From VRUB01 sp046758085 (lineage in GTDB: Bacteria > Pseudomonadota > Gammaproteobacteria > Acidiferrobacterales > SPGG2), in contig JBHHZP010000085.1 in the NCBI GenBank assembly GCA_046758085.1, forward strand, positions 1 to 15,691: 15,691 nucleotides of DNA, given 5' to 3'. The notes beneath the pieces were generated by a model that was not told the origin of the DNA, searched no databases, and saw only the letters and a list, made by a program, of their open reading frames with translations. A program made the translations under genes and the position numbers. The number at the start of each line of letters is the position of its first letter. Positions within the stretch are counted from its first letter, which is position 1. This document shows positions 7,043 through 13,205 of this stretch, piece by piece.

Positions 7043-9055
7043 GTGACGGACCGCCGGCCCGATCGCCAGGGAATGAACAGCCTGCTGCTGATCGCGGCGC
7101 TGTCGTTGGCCTCACACGTGCCACGGCTGCCTGCTTGGATCGTGCTGGTGTGTGCCGGTTGCTTGCTGTGGCGCTTTGCGGTGGAAAATCGCGCCTGGCC
7201 AGGCCCGGGGCGCGTGTTGCGCCTGGGTTTGACGTTGGTGGTGGTGGCGGCGGTGCTGGAGTACTACGGCACCTTGCTCGGCCGCGATGCCGGCAGTGCG
7301 TTGCTGGCAAGCCTGCTGGCCTTGAAGTTCCTTGAGCTGCGCAAACTACGCGACTGTATGGTGGCGCTGTTCCTGTGCTACCTGTTGCTGCTGGCGAGTT
7401 TTCTGTACTCGCAATCCCCGGGCATCGCGCTGTACAGCGCCGTAGTGGTGGTGTTGAGCCTGGCCGCATTGGTGCGCCTCAACCAGCCCACCGGTATCGA
7501 TCTACGCTACGCCTTGGGGTTGGCGAGCACCTTATCACTCAAGGCGGTGCCGCTGATGTTGGTCATGTTCGTGTTGTTTCCCCGTATACCGGGGACCTTG
7601 TGGGGGTTCCCGGGCGAGCGCGATCGTGACATTACGGGCATGTCTGAGGTGCTGCAGCCCGGAAGCGTGCGTCATCTGAGCCGTTCTTACGCCCCGGTGT
7701 TTCGCGTGGAGTTCGACGGCCCGGCACCAGCGCGCACGCAGCTCTACTGGCGCGCACTGGTGCTGTGGCGCAGCGACGGTATGCGCTGGGTGCGGGGCTC
7801 GGCGGCCGACGTTCTGGACGCGCGCATGACATTTGCTCGCCAGGGCGCGCCGATCAAGTACACCGTTACGCTGGAGCCGAGCCGCAAGCCGTGGCTCCCG
7901 GCGCTGGATCTGCCCATTCTCGCACCCCGCGGCACGCGCACACGCCCGGGTTACCTGCTCGAGCACCGCCGCACACCGCGGGAACGCCAGCGTTACACCC
8001 TGGTCTCCTATCCACGCTATCGCACCGGCGCCTTGGACCGCGTGGAGCGGGAGCTGGCCTTGCAACTGCCGGCCCAACTGAGCCCGCGGGTGCGCGCGCT
8101 GGCGCGCGAGCTGCGCCGTGATAGTGCAGACGATCTCGGGGTCGTGCGTGCGGCACTGGAGTATTTTCGCGAACAACCGTTCTTCTACACGCTCGAGCCA
8201 CCGCTGCTTGGAGATGATCCGGTCGATGAGTTCTTGTTCTCAACACGCCGGGGTTTCTGCGGTCACTTCGCCTCCGCGTTTGTCACGCTGATGCGGGTTG
8301 CCGAGGTACCCAGCCGCATCGTGCAGGGCTATCTGGGCGGAGAATACAATCCGGCTGGAGACTACTGGATTGTGCGACAGGCCGACGCGCATGCGTGGGC
8401 CGAGGTGTGGTTACCGTCGCGCGGCTGGGTGCGCATTGATCCCACGGCTGCCGTCGCCCCCGAGCGCGTGGAACTCGGTATCGACGCTGTGCGCGAGCTG
8501 ACGGTACGCGGGTTCGAGCTGGGACAATTGTCGAGCGACGCCGTTCGCAGGTTGATCGAACTCGGCTGGTTTGCCGGCACCTGGCGTACGATGCGCCTGT
8601 ACTGGGACTTGGCCAACTTGCAGTGGCATCGCTCCGTACTCGGCTATGACCAGCAGCGCCAACGCCACCTGTTGCGCTCATTGCGGCTGCCCGAGCTGTC
8701 GTGGCGCGGCCTGCTGCTCACACTGGTGCTGGTGCTGGCCGCCGCCATGCTGGTGCTGGCCGTGACCACACGTCGGGCGCGCCGGGCGGACCCGGTGCAG
8801 GTATCATACCGCGCATTCTGCCGCAAGCTCGGGCGCGCCGGAATTCAGCGCCGCCCGGCCGAAGGCGCACTGGCATTTGCCGCGCGCGCAGTCGCCGCGC
8901 GCCCCGACCTCAAGGCATCGGTGGACAGTGTTACCGGGCTCTATCTACGCATACGCTATGGCGGCCTGTCAGGCGTTGATCCCGTGCAGCAGCTGCGTCA
9001 ACAGGTCGCGTGTTTTCAGGCGCGCCGGCAAGACAATTTGCATAACCGCTGCTAA
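7043..9055 (+). CDS. tgpA: TgpA-type membrane protein with periplasmic transglutaminase-like domain
   Basis: The 670-residue protein has an N-terminal block of about six membrane segments (residues 11-180), a periplasmic transglutaminase-like domain, and one more membrane segment at about 555-577 before a cytoplasmic DUF4129-like tail. The papain-like triad is complete: Cys406 in RRGFCGHFA, His450 in DAHAWAEVW and Asp466 in IDPTAA. The related Pseudomonas aeruginosa TgpA is similar in size and essential. I chose the GTG at 7043-7045 because an AGGA lies 7 nt upstream and it matches the family length; an ATG at 7073 is the alternative. It follows DUF58 by 4 nt. Its stop overlaps the stop of mltC on the other strand, leaving no intergenic terminator. 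Confidence 0.93.
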   Translation: MTDRRPDRQGMNSLLLIAALSLASHVPRLPAWIVLVCAGCLLWRFAVENRAWPGPGRVLRLGLTLVVVAAVLEYYGTLLGRDAGSALLASLLALKFLELRKLRDCMVALFLCYLLLLASFLYSQSPGIALYSAVVVVLSLAALVRLNQPTGIDLRYALGLASTLSLKAVPLMLVMFVLFPRIPGTLWGFPGERDRDITGMSEVLQPGSVRHLSRSYAPVFRVEFDGPAPARTQLYWRALVLWRSDGMRWVRGSAADVLDARMTFARQGAPIKYTVTLEPSRKPWLPALDLPILAPRGTRTRPGYLLEHRRTPRERQRYTLVSYPRYRTGALDRVERELALQLPAQLSPRVRALARELRRDSADDLGVVRAALEYFREQPFFYTLEPPLLGDDPVDEFLFSTRRGFCGHFASAFVTLMRVAEVPSRIVQGYLGGEYNPAGDYWIVRQADAHAWAEVWLPSRGWVRIDPTAAVAPERVELGIDAVRELTVRGFELGQLSSDAVRRLIELGWFAGTWRTMRLYWDLANLQWHRSVLGYDQQRQRHLLRSLRLPELSWRGLLLTLVLVLAAAMLVLAVTTRRARRADPVQVSYRAFCRKLGRAGIQRRPAEGALAFAARAVAARPDLKASVDSVTGLYLRIRYGGLSGVDPVQQLRQQVACFQARRQDNLHNRC

Positions 9056-10227
9056 ATATTCACAAACGCCCTTCTCGCATCAAGCACCTTGACCAGGTAG
9101 CGCCGCGTTTCTTGTCGCGGCAGCCGGGTGCGCAGCTGCTCATAGACGGCGGGCGGGCGCAGCGAGTTGATTATGGCCAGCGCGCGCTGGCGGTCACTGG
9201 AGAACACCCGTAACACCGTCCCCGCACCACCATTGTAGGCAGCGATGGTGCAGTACTCGCGCGAGGTCGGATCCTGAATGGCGCCGAGATAACGCTGATC
9301 GATAATGCCCAGGTAGGCCGTCCCAAGCTCAATGTTGTTGGCGGCATCGAACAGATAGTCTCTGCCCGGTATCTTGTCCACGCCCTTCACGGCCTTATAG
9401 GCTTCGCGCCCGCCGCTGGCGGGCACGAGCTGCATCAGCCCATAGGCGGGCGCCGCGCTAACGGCAAACGGATTGAAATTGCTCTCGGTCTTGATGACAG
9501 CGTAGACCAGGCTCTTGCTCACCTGGTACTTGCGTGCGTAGCGCACAACATGCCGCTGGTAGCGCATCGCCTGTTTATTCTCGCGATCGTTGACCATGTT
9601 GAATTGCACGTAGCGCGCGACCCTGGAGCCGTGCGCCGTGTCGATCTTGCGCTCGCGGCGCTCATTGGCCACCAGATGGCGTGCGTAGGCCTCCGCCCGC
9701 TGCGGGCCCCTGATCGGCCGACGTTTGTGATCCACCACCAGCGCATACAGATAGGGGGTGCCCGATAACTTGATGGTCTTGTCGGAGTAAAGGTCCACCG
9801 CCCGTGGGTCGTCCGGTGTCAGCAGCGTCGTGATAATGGCGTTGCGCAGGCTGATGTCGTCAATGTCGAGGGTCTCGACGGTAATGAGGCCGGTGTCGAA
9901 ATTGACCACGGCGCGGCTGCGGTAGTTTGCGGTGTACTTGACGTAGCGCTTCGGGCCCGGCAGCAGCACTTCTTTGCTGCCCCACTCGCGGCTGACCTCA
10001 CCACTGAAAAACGCCACCAGCTGCTTGAACTGGCGGCGCGCACGCTTGACGTCTCGCGCCAGCAGTGTGGGGTTGCGCATGTAGGCCGCTTGCCGGGCGC
10101 GAATGATCGCCTTGGCGGCTTGCTCGGGGCTCTTGCTGCCAACGATGGTGATTGCATCATAGGTGGAGCAGGAAGCGAGCAGTGCCGAGGCAAGCACCGC
10201 CGCCACTAGCTGTAAGGACGTGTGCAT
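9052..10227 (-). CDS. mltC: Membrane-bound lytic murein transglycosylase, MltC type
   Basis: MltC cleaves the N-acetylmuramic acid-N-acetylglucosamine bond of peptidoglycan with 1,6-anhydro product formation. The 391-residue precursor starts at the ATG 10225-10227, behind AGGAG at 7 nt. A lipoprotein signal with LASC places the lipidated Cys at residue 20, followed by Ser, which favours outer-membrane sorting. The DUF3393 domain (about residues 30-210) aligns well with E. coli MltC, for example KEVLLPGPKRYVKYT. The SLT domain follows, with catalytic Glu248 in TESNFNPFAVS, GLMQLVP, and AAYNGGAGTVLRVF. It is somewhat longer than E. coli MltC (359). Before the element inserted, mltC lay about 84 nt downstream of mnmE. 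Confidence 0.93.
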   Translation of the reverse strand: MHTSLQLVAAVLASALLASCSTYDAITIVGSKSPEQAAKAIIRARQAAYMRNPTLLARDVKRARRQFKQLVAFFSGEVSREWGSKEVLLPGPKRYVKYTANYRSRAVVNFDTGLITVETLDIDDISLRNAIITTLLTPDDPRAVDLYSDKTIKLSGTPYLYALVVDHKRRPIRGPQRAEAYARHLVANERRERKIDTAHGSRVARYVQFNMVNDRENKQAMRYQRHVVRYARKYQVSKSLVYAVIKTESNFNPFAVSAAPAYGLMQLVPASGGREAYKAVKGVDKIPGRDYLFDAANNIELGTAYLGIIDQRYLGAIQDPTSREYCTIAAYNGGAGTVLRVFSSDRQRALAIINSLRPPAVYEQLRTRLPRQETRRYLVKVLDARRAFVNI

Positions 10228-10311
10228 CAAACACTCCTGCGGTCGATGGCTACCGTAATCATAGACCGGATCGCCGGCCAGCGGCTGACAGGCTCGGCGC
10301 ACGGGCACACC

Positions 10312-10341
10312 TCACTTGCCGATGCAGAATCTCGCGAACAC
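10312..10341 (-). pseudogene. mnmE: Orphan mnmE 3' end (VFARFCIGK-stop) with 18-bp att-like core
   Basis: Read on the minus strand, this encodes V-F-A-R-F-C-I-G-K-TGA, the highly conserved MnmE C-terminus (the intact gene ends FASFCIGK-TAG at 13188). No other MnmE sequence lies upstream of it. The last 18 bp, TTCTGCATCGGCAAGTGA (10312-10329), correspond exactly to the segment used as attachment site by trmE-targeting genomic islands such as SGI1. The copy is GC-rich in wobble positions like the host genes, so it is probably the original chromosomal mnmE end displaced by an insertion. Confidence 0.8.
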
Positions 10342-10404
10342 GCATAAGTACTGACGTGGGCGAATATTTGTGATCAAAAGGCATGGTTTTGGGGCAGAAT
10401 TTTG

Positions 10405-10425
10405 GGCCACGTGGTACACCTGGCC
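10405..10425. repeat. 21-bp imperfect palindrome inside the element near its mltC-side end
   Basis: On the minus strand the arms GGCCAGGTG and CACGTGGCC pair with one mismatch around a 3-nt loop (TAC). It lies in a gene-free stretch (10330-10501), about 75 bp inside the att-like core. It could be a protein-binding or structural site of the element end, or a hairpin downstream of the DUF6680-like gene; there is no T-run. Confidence 0.35.
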
Positions 10426-10501
10426 GCGCGCCACCGCGCGACCCGGGCGGGCGCTTCAAGAAGCGTAACAGCGCCAATCGACGCAAATTGTGTCGTAGGC
10501 G

Positions 10502-11105
10502 TTAACCTTCCTCTACGATTTTGACCGGAAGGGGTCTTTTGCCCTCAAAGTACTCTATCTGGAGCTTTCGCATTTCCTCATCCTGCGGAAAGTCGGTAAT
10601 TTTCATCGGCAGGCTGATGTCACCGACCAGAACGCGCAAGAAACCACGGCGGAGCATCGTTGTTTCATCTTCGTATTCTGCATGGGCTTCGGGTGCGTAA
10701 ATGCTGCGCTTAACGTATACGGTGTCGAATGAGTATCCAAGTGATCGGACCATCTCAACAAGAAGTTGTGCAAGTAAGTCAACGCGCTTCTCGAGCCAAA
10801 GGACCCTTTGTTGTTGTAGTGCTGGTTTGGTTTTCTCGTCACCTCGCGGATAGTTATTCAGATGATCGAGGTAAGTTTTCGACGCGGTCTTTACACCGTC
10901 GTACTGCGCTTTAGCAAATTCGATGTCGATCAGGTTCAGCGCGGTGACGTGTTCATTGGACACAGGGGTTGCTCTTGTCGCCATTAAGGGTTTTAAACAT
11001 TAAATGTCTACGAGTTTGCGCCCCCTGTATTTCTCTAGCGCCTTCTGTACTTGGACGGCCAACAACGCCGCGATTATAATAGCTCCCACAGGTAAATCGC
11101 TGAGC
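10502..11105 (-). pseudogene. DUF6680-like small membrane-anchored protein gene, broken by two frameshifts
   Basis: The main open stretch (10502-10984, 160 codons from MATRATP) matches the body of a family that I recognise as DUF6680: MATRATPVSNEHVTALN, then IDIEF, a YLDHLNN motif, and an R-R-G-F-L-R-V-L segment. In intact members this follows a short N-terminal membrane helix and a basic linker. Both are present here but in two other frames. The helix with LLAVQVQKALEKYR lies at about 11035-11105. The linker AQTRRHLMFKTL follows in a shifted frame after a G-run (11021-11025), and frame returns at MATRA through one extra base near 10985. The frame of the helix also carries a TAA at 11000-11002. 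No SD precedes the ATG at 10984. So it is a pseudogene, or the read contains two indel errors. Function of the family is unknown to me. Confidence 0.65.
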
Positions 11106-11213
11106 TGGGATGGAATGGGCATATTCCGGATCGACACTGGGCAATTGGCGGAGTTTTGGTGGATGCCAGACCTCTTTACCCTAATGGAACAACTGGGTCT
11201 CGTACCCGAATAG
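11082..11213 (+). pseudogene. C-terminal remnant of a SnoaL-like / ester cyclase gene
   Basis: This 43-residue reading frame ends at a stop (11211-11213). It strongly resembles the C-terminal strand-helix end of SnoaL-like polyketide-cyclase/ester-cyclase proteins: WDGMGIFRIDTGQLAEFWW, then DLFTLMEQLGLVPE. The expected N-terminal two thirds of the fold are absent. The frame continues upstream only into sequence that is the antisense of the DUF6680-like helix, so the join near 11082-11105 fuses fragments of two unrelated genes. It has no start or SD of its own and is not a functional gene. Confidence 0.6.
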
Positions 11214-11223
11214 CCCAAGGGCA

Positions 11224-11245
11224 GAGGACACTAAGAGGACACTAA
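11224..11245. repeat. Tandem duplication of 11 bp (GAGGACACTAA)
   Basis: GAGGACACTAA occurs at 11224-11234 and again immediately at 11235-11245, just outside the probable IS3-family end at about 11253. It is longer than the usual 3-5 bp target duplication of this IS family, so it may be a replication-slippage or repair product. Confidence 0.6.
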
Positions 11246-11252
11246 ATAGGGC

Positions 11253-11410
11253 TGAGGTGTACCCATTTCCACGGACACGTGGTTAAGCAACAGTAGGTCG
11301 CTGCTTCATAGCGCACCGGACTGACGTAACCGAGGGTCTCATGCAGATGCTCACGGTTGTAGAACACCTCGATCCACGCGAAGATCGCGCTCCTTGCTTC
11401 TGCCCGTGAT
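11253..11410 (-). mobile_element. IS3-family insertion sequence remnant: 3' end of the OrfB transposase
   Basis: Minus-strand codons from about 11409 downward read SRAEARSAIFAWIEVFYNRE, followed by HETLGYVSPVRYE. This is the conserved C-terminal end of the IS3-family DDE integrase core (the last catalytic Glu lies upstream and is missing). The similarity begins abruptly at about 11410. After the coding end comes a segment starting TGAGGTGTACCC on the plus strand at 11253, which has the look of an IS3-family terminal inverted repeat. The other end, orfA and most of orfB are absent, so this is a dead fragment of roughly 160 bp. Confidence 0.8.
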
Positions 11411-11545
11411 CTCCCACTCCCGCTCAAGGTTGGAGACAATCCGTTCCCGTTGCCTCACGAGCTCCTGGTCGGGAAACACATTCGGGTCTGCCAGGATTGG
11501 TCAACCGTTTAACCCTTACGTATCAAGTGGGGCCGGCGTGTGGTC
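11411..11545. other. Gap between the IS remnant and the DUF1330 gene
   Basis: No gene is recognised. A short minus-strand frame reads through DPNVFPDQELVRQRERIV, but it opens right after a stop, lacks a start and SD, and runs into the transposase remnant out of frame. Confidence 0.5.
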
Positions 11546-11830
11546 CTAGATTCCCTCGACTACACAGACCTCCCGCTCTGCCGCGCCTTCCAAAAACAAA
11601 GCAGCTTCCTGGTACTCGGGTGAGTTGTAACACGCCACGGCCTGATCGAAGCTGGGAAATTCAATGATGACATTGCGCGAGTATTCCTTGCCCTCTAGGG
11701 CCACAAAGTTTCCCCCACGCGCTAGAAACCGTCCACCGTGTTTGAGGATGACGGGACCGGCACGCTTAGCGTATTCAGCCACGCCCGCTTGCTCGATAAC
11801 GTTTACACGTCCTATCCAATAAGCAGTCAT
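11546..11830 (-). CDS. DUF1330-family small protein
   Basis: This 94-residue cytoplasmic protein has the features of DUF1330: the opening MTAYWIGRVNV, then YAKRAGPVILKHGGRFLARGG, a charged strand SRNVIIEFPSFDQA, and SPEYQEA near the end. The family has a ferredoxin-like (dimeric alpha-beta barrel) fold; no biochemical role is established. The ATG at 11828-11830 has a strong GAGGAGG SD with 6-7 nt spacing, and the reading frame is undamaged, so it may still be expressed. It is preceded by 124 nt without a recognisable gene. It is one of the few intact genes in the element. Confidence 0.85.
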   Translation of the reverse strand: MTAYWIGRVNVIEQAGVAEYAKRAGPVILKHGGRFLARGGNFVALEGKEYSRNVIIEFPSFDQAVACYNSPEYQEAALFLEGAAEREVCVVEGI

Positions 11831-11954
11831 ATGTGGCCTCCTCGCAGTGTCTCGGCAATGCAGGCTTACGGCTCTGGGATTTGGTTGTAGTTGTTCTTGT
11901 TCGGGGGTGAGGTAGAAGCAGGGCATGGTCTCGCTCCTGCCCTGTGATGGCAGG

Positions 11955-12287
11955 TCACGGTGACTTTTCGGCTTGGGGCTCGGCACTGACAAGAGAGGCA
12001 TGAATCCAGGCGGTTTTGGCGATTGTCTCTTCTAAGGCGATATTGACCCAATCACCTTCACGCGATAATTCAACCAGCTTATGCCCTTTCTTAAGCTTGG
12101 TCACAACCGAGAACCCGGTGGACGGGCCTTCCCTAACATTTACCACACTTCCTGTCACATAGATGATTTTGCGTTCTGACAAATCATCATTGGAGAATAG
12201 GTACCACAGAAGCGCGCCTACGATGAGTAGCGCCGCTAACAGAGACCACCCTATCGCTCTGCCCGTTAAACGTCCTAGTGCTGCCAT
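11955..12287 (-). CDS. Membrane-anchored bacterial SH3 (SH3b) domain protein
   Basis: This 110-residue protein has a basic N-terminus, one membrane helix at about residues 13-31 (WSLLAALLIVGALLWYLF), and a C-terminal bacterial SH3 domain. The domain signature is YVTGSVVNVREGPSTGFSVV, followed by LKKGHKLVELSREGDWVNI and a final AWIHASLVS. Such domains usually sit on the periplasmic side and often bind peptidoglycan or peptides. The ATG at 12285-12287 has GGAAGG 6 nt upstream. An alternative ATG at 12336-12338 would add 17 basic residues and overlap the stop of the preceding ORF (TGATG). Partner and function are unknown. Confidence 0.8.
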   Translation of the reverse strand: MAALGRLTGRAIGWSLLAALLIVGALLWYLFSNDDLSERKIIYVTGSVVNVREGPSTGFSVVTKLKKGHKLVELSREGDWVNIALEETIAKTAWIHASLVSAEPQAEKSP

Positions 12288-12337
12288 AATGGGCCTTCCG
12301 TTATCCACCTCGCGTCGCCGTACACGCGAAGTAAACA

Positions 12338-12481
12338 TCAGGAGCAGGGTCTTTTTCGCCTGCTCATTCGTCGTGAACGCACCCAGTTCGACTCAATGTG
12401 CCACCGGCTGTGACGAAAATGTGACCAAAGGTGTAACGCCGCGCTCAGCAGAAGACACGCGGACAAAGTTAGTTTTTTCAT
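12338..12481 (-). CDS. Short secreted ORF, probably degenerate
   Basis: This 47-residue frame begins MKKLTLSACLLLSAAL, a convincing signal-peptide start. Its ATG (12479-12481) has a textbook GGAGGT SD at 6 nt. After the signal region the sequence (HLWSHFRHSRWHIESNWVRSRR) is basic and resembles no known domain. The other two frames also close soon, so the mature part may have been lost by a frameshift. Its TGA overlaps an ATG (TGATG at 12336-12340) that is in frame with the SH3b gene, suggesting the two were once translationally coupled. Confidence 0.45.
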   Translation of the reverse strand: MKKLTLSACLLLSAALHLWSHFRHSRWHIESNWVRSRRMSRRKRPCS

Positions 12482-12605
12482 TTCACACCTCCACAGACTC
12501 GTAATCAGGCTATCGGCAACTGGCACATACGTGCGTGGTAGAGACAAAGGGCGGACGGCAAGACCCCTCAAAAGGCGGAAAGGTATAACTACTGGCAGGA
12601 GATTA
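12482..12605. promoter_or_regulatory. Divergent region between the secreted ORF and the nuclease gene
   Basis: The flanking genes point away from each other and each has an SD at its edge of the gap (GGAGGT on the minus strand, AGGAG at 12597-12601 on the plus strand). I see no clear promoter hexamers. Confidence 0.3.
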
Positions 12606-13095
12606 ATTAGACTCGTTCTCCAATGTGATGCAGTCCTTCTTGTCCTGTCGTGCAATATGGCAGCATATCGTTGCAGTGGGGTCAACCAAAATCGACGCCC
12701 ACGGCTCCGGCTGCCACCGCTGGCATTCCTGTTCCTCGGGTCAGGGAACCTATGTCTGTGGTGATCTCGGCTACTGTAACTATTGCCCGGACAATCAATA
12801 CTGCAAGGCTGGCAAACCAACAACTGCCGCCAAGCAAAAGACACCTGAGAAGCCACTTGCGGTTGTTGCTCTCACCGGCAGGGTGGTCAAAGTAGCCGAT
12901 GGCGACCGCATCACCGTCCTCGATAACACCAGCACCCAGCACCGCATCCAGCTGCAAGGCTTCGACGCCCCCGAGAAAGGCCAGCCCTACGGCAATGCCT
13001 CAAGAAAACACCTAGCGACTCTTGTTGCAGGCAAGCCAGTCACCGTGAAACGGGACAAGCGCGGGCGCGACGGGCGCATCATGGCGGGTGTGTAA
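12606..13095 (+). pseudogene. Staphylococcal-nuclease-like (SNase) gene, frameshifted and truncated
   Basis: The intact frame (from 12625) carries a Cys/His-rich segment (HGSGCHRWHSC through CNYCPDNQYC). A thermonuclease-type domain follows: GRVVKVADGDRITVLDN, RIQLQGFDAPEKGQPYGNA, and RKHLATLVAGKPVTVK. The active-site Asp/Glu positions in DGD and DAPE and a following DGR are present. It stops at RIMAGV, about 30-40 residues short of the domain end, so the last strand and helix are missing. At the 5' end a signal-peptide-like run (RLVLQCDAVLLVLSC) lies in a different frame behind AGGAG (12597-12601), with ATT where an ATG would be expected at 12606. It therefore looks damaged at both ends and probably inactive. 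Confidence 0.7.
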
Positions 13096-13187
13096 GATGT
13101 TCTGGTCCGTGAGTTCACGGCAAACCGCTAATAGTTTCGGATCAAGAACCATGAGTCCGAACTCGCGGGATCCCTCGAAACAAGAAA
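13096..13187. other. Element end next to mnmE, no gene
   Basis: These 92 bases hold no coding potential. They contain a short hairpin CCGTGA-GT-TCACGG (13107-13120) and a looser inverted repeat (13099-13108 with 13139-13149). Their position just inside the att-like core fits an element end, but I cannot assign binding sites. Confidence 0.35.
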
Positions 13188-13205
13188 CTACTTTCCAATA
13201 CAAAA
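13188..13205 (-). repeat. Proximal 18-bp att-like core: current mnmE 3' end
   Basis: TTTTGTATTGGAAAGTAG encodes FCIGK-stop and aligns position for position with the orphan copy at 10312-10329, 12 of 18 identical. All coding mismatches fall on third codon positions. Compared with the GC-rich codons just upstream, its wobble bases are mostly A or T, which fits a 3' end supplied by the incoming element. Confidence 0.7.

Larger units (their letters stand above)
10330..13187. mobile_element. Remnant of an element integrated at the mnmE 3' end
   Basis: The interval between the two mnmE-end copies is about 2.86 kb. Its GC content is visibly lower than the flanks. It is gene-poor and contains decayed genes, a transposase tail and a few short intact ORFs on both strands, unlike the compact surroundings. 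Deleting it together with one core copy would restore mnmE directly upstream of mltC. No tyrosine integrase, excisionase, mobilisation or replication gene is visible, so it is either a decayed island or a segment that relied on another element's integrase. Boundaries are inferred from the repeats. Confidence 0.65.

Noticed and set aside
10259..10486. 75-codon minus-strand frame near the mltC leader
   Set aside because: It reads across the orphan mnmE tail in the wrong frame (VREILHRQ instead of VFARFCIGK), has no domain, and overlaps the mltC leader region.
11242..11252. Reading the IS3 transposase frame on to its stop at 11242 as a real C-terminus
   Set aside because: The last codons pass through the probable terminal inverted repeat and are not typical of OrfB ends.
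10330..13187. Interpreting the element as a defence or toxin-antitoxin island
   Set aside because: None of the readable products (DUF6680-like, DUF1330, SH3b, truncated SNase-like) forms a known defence or toxin-antitoxin pair, and most are broken; the sequence does not support it.
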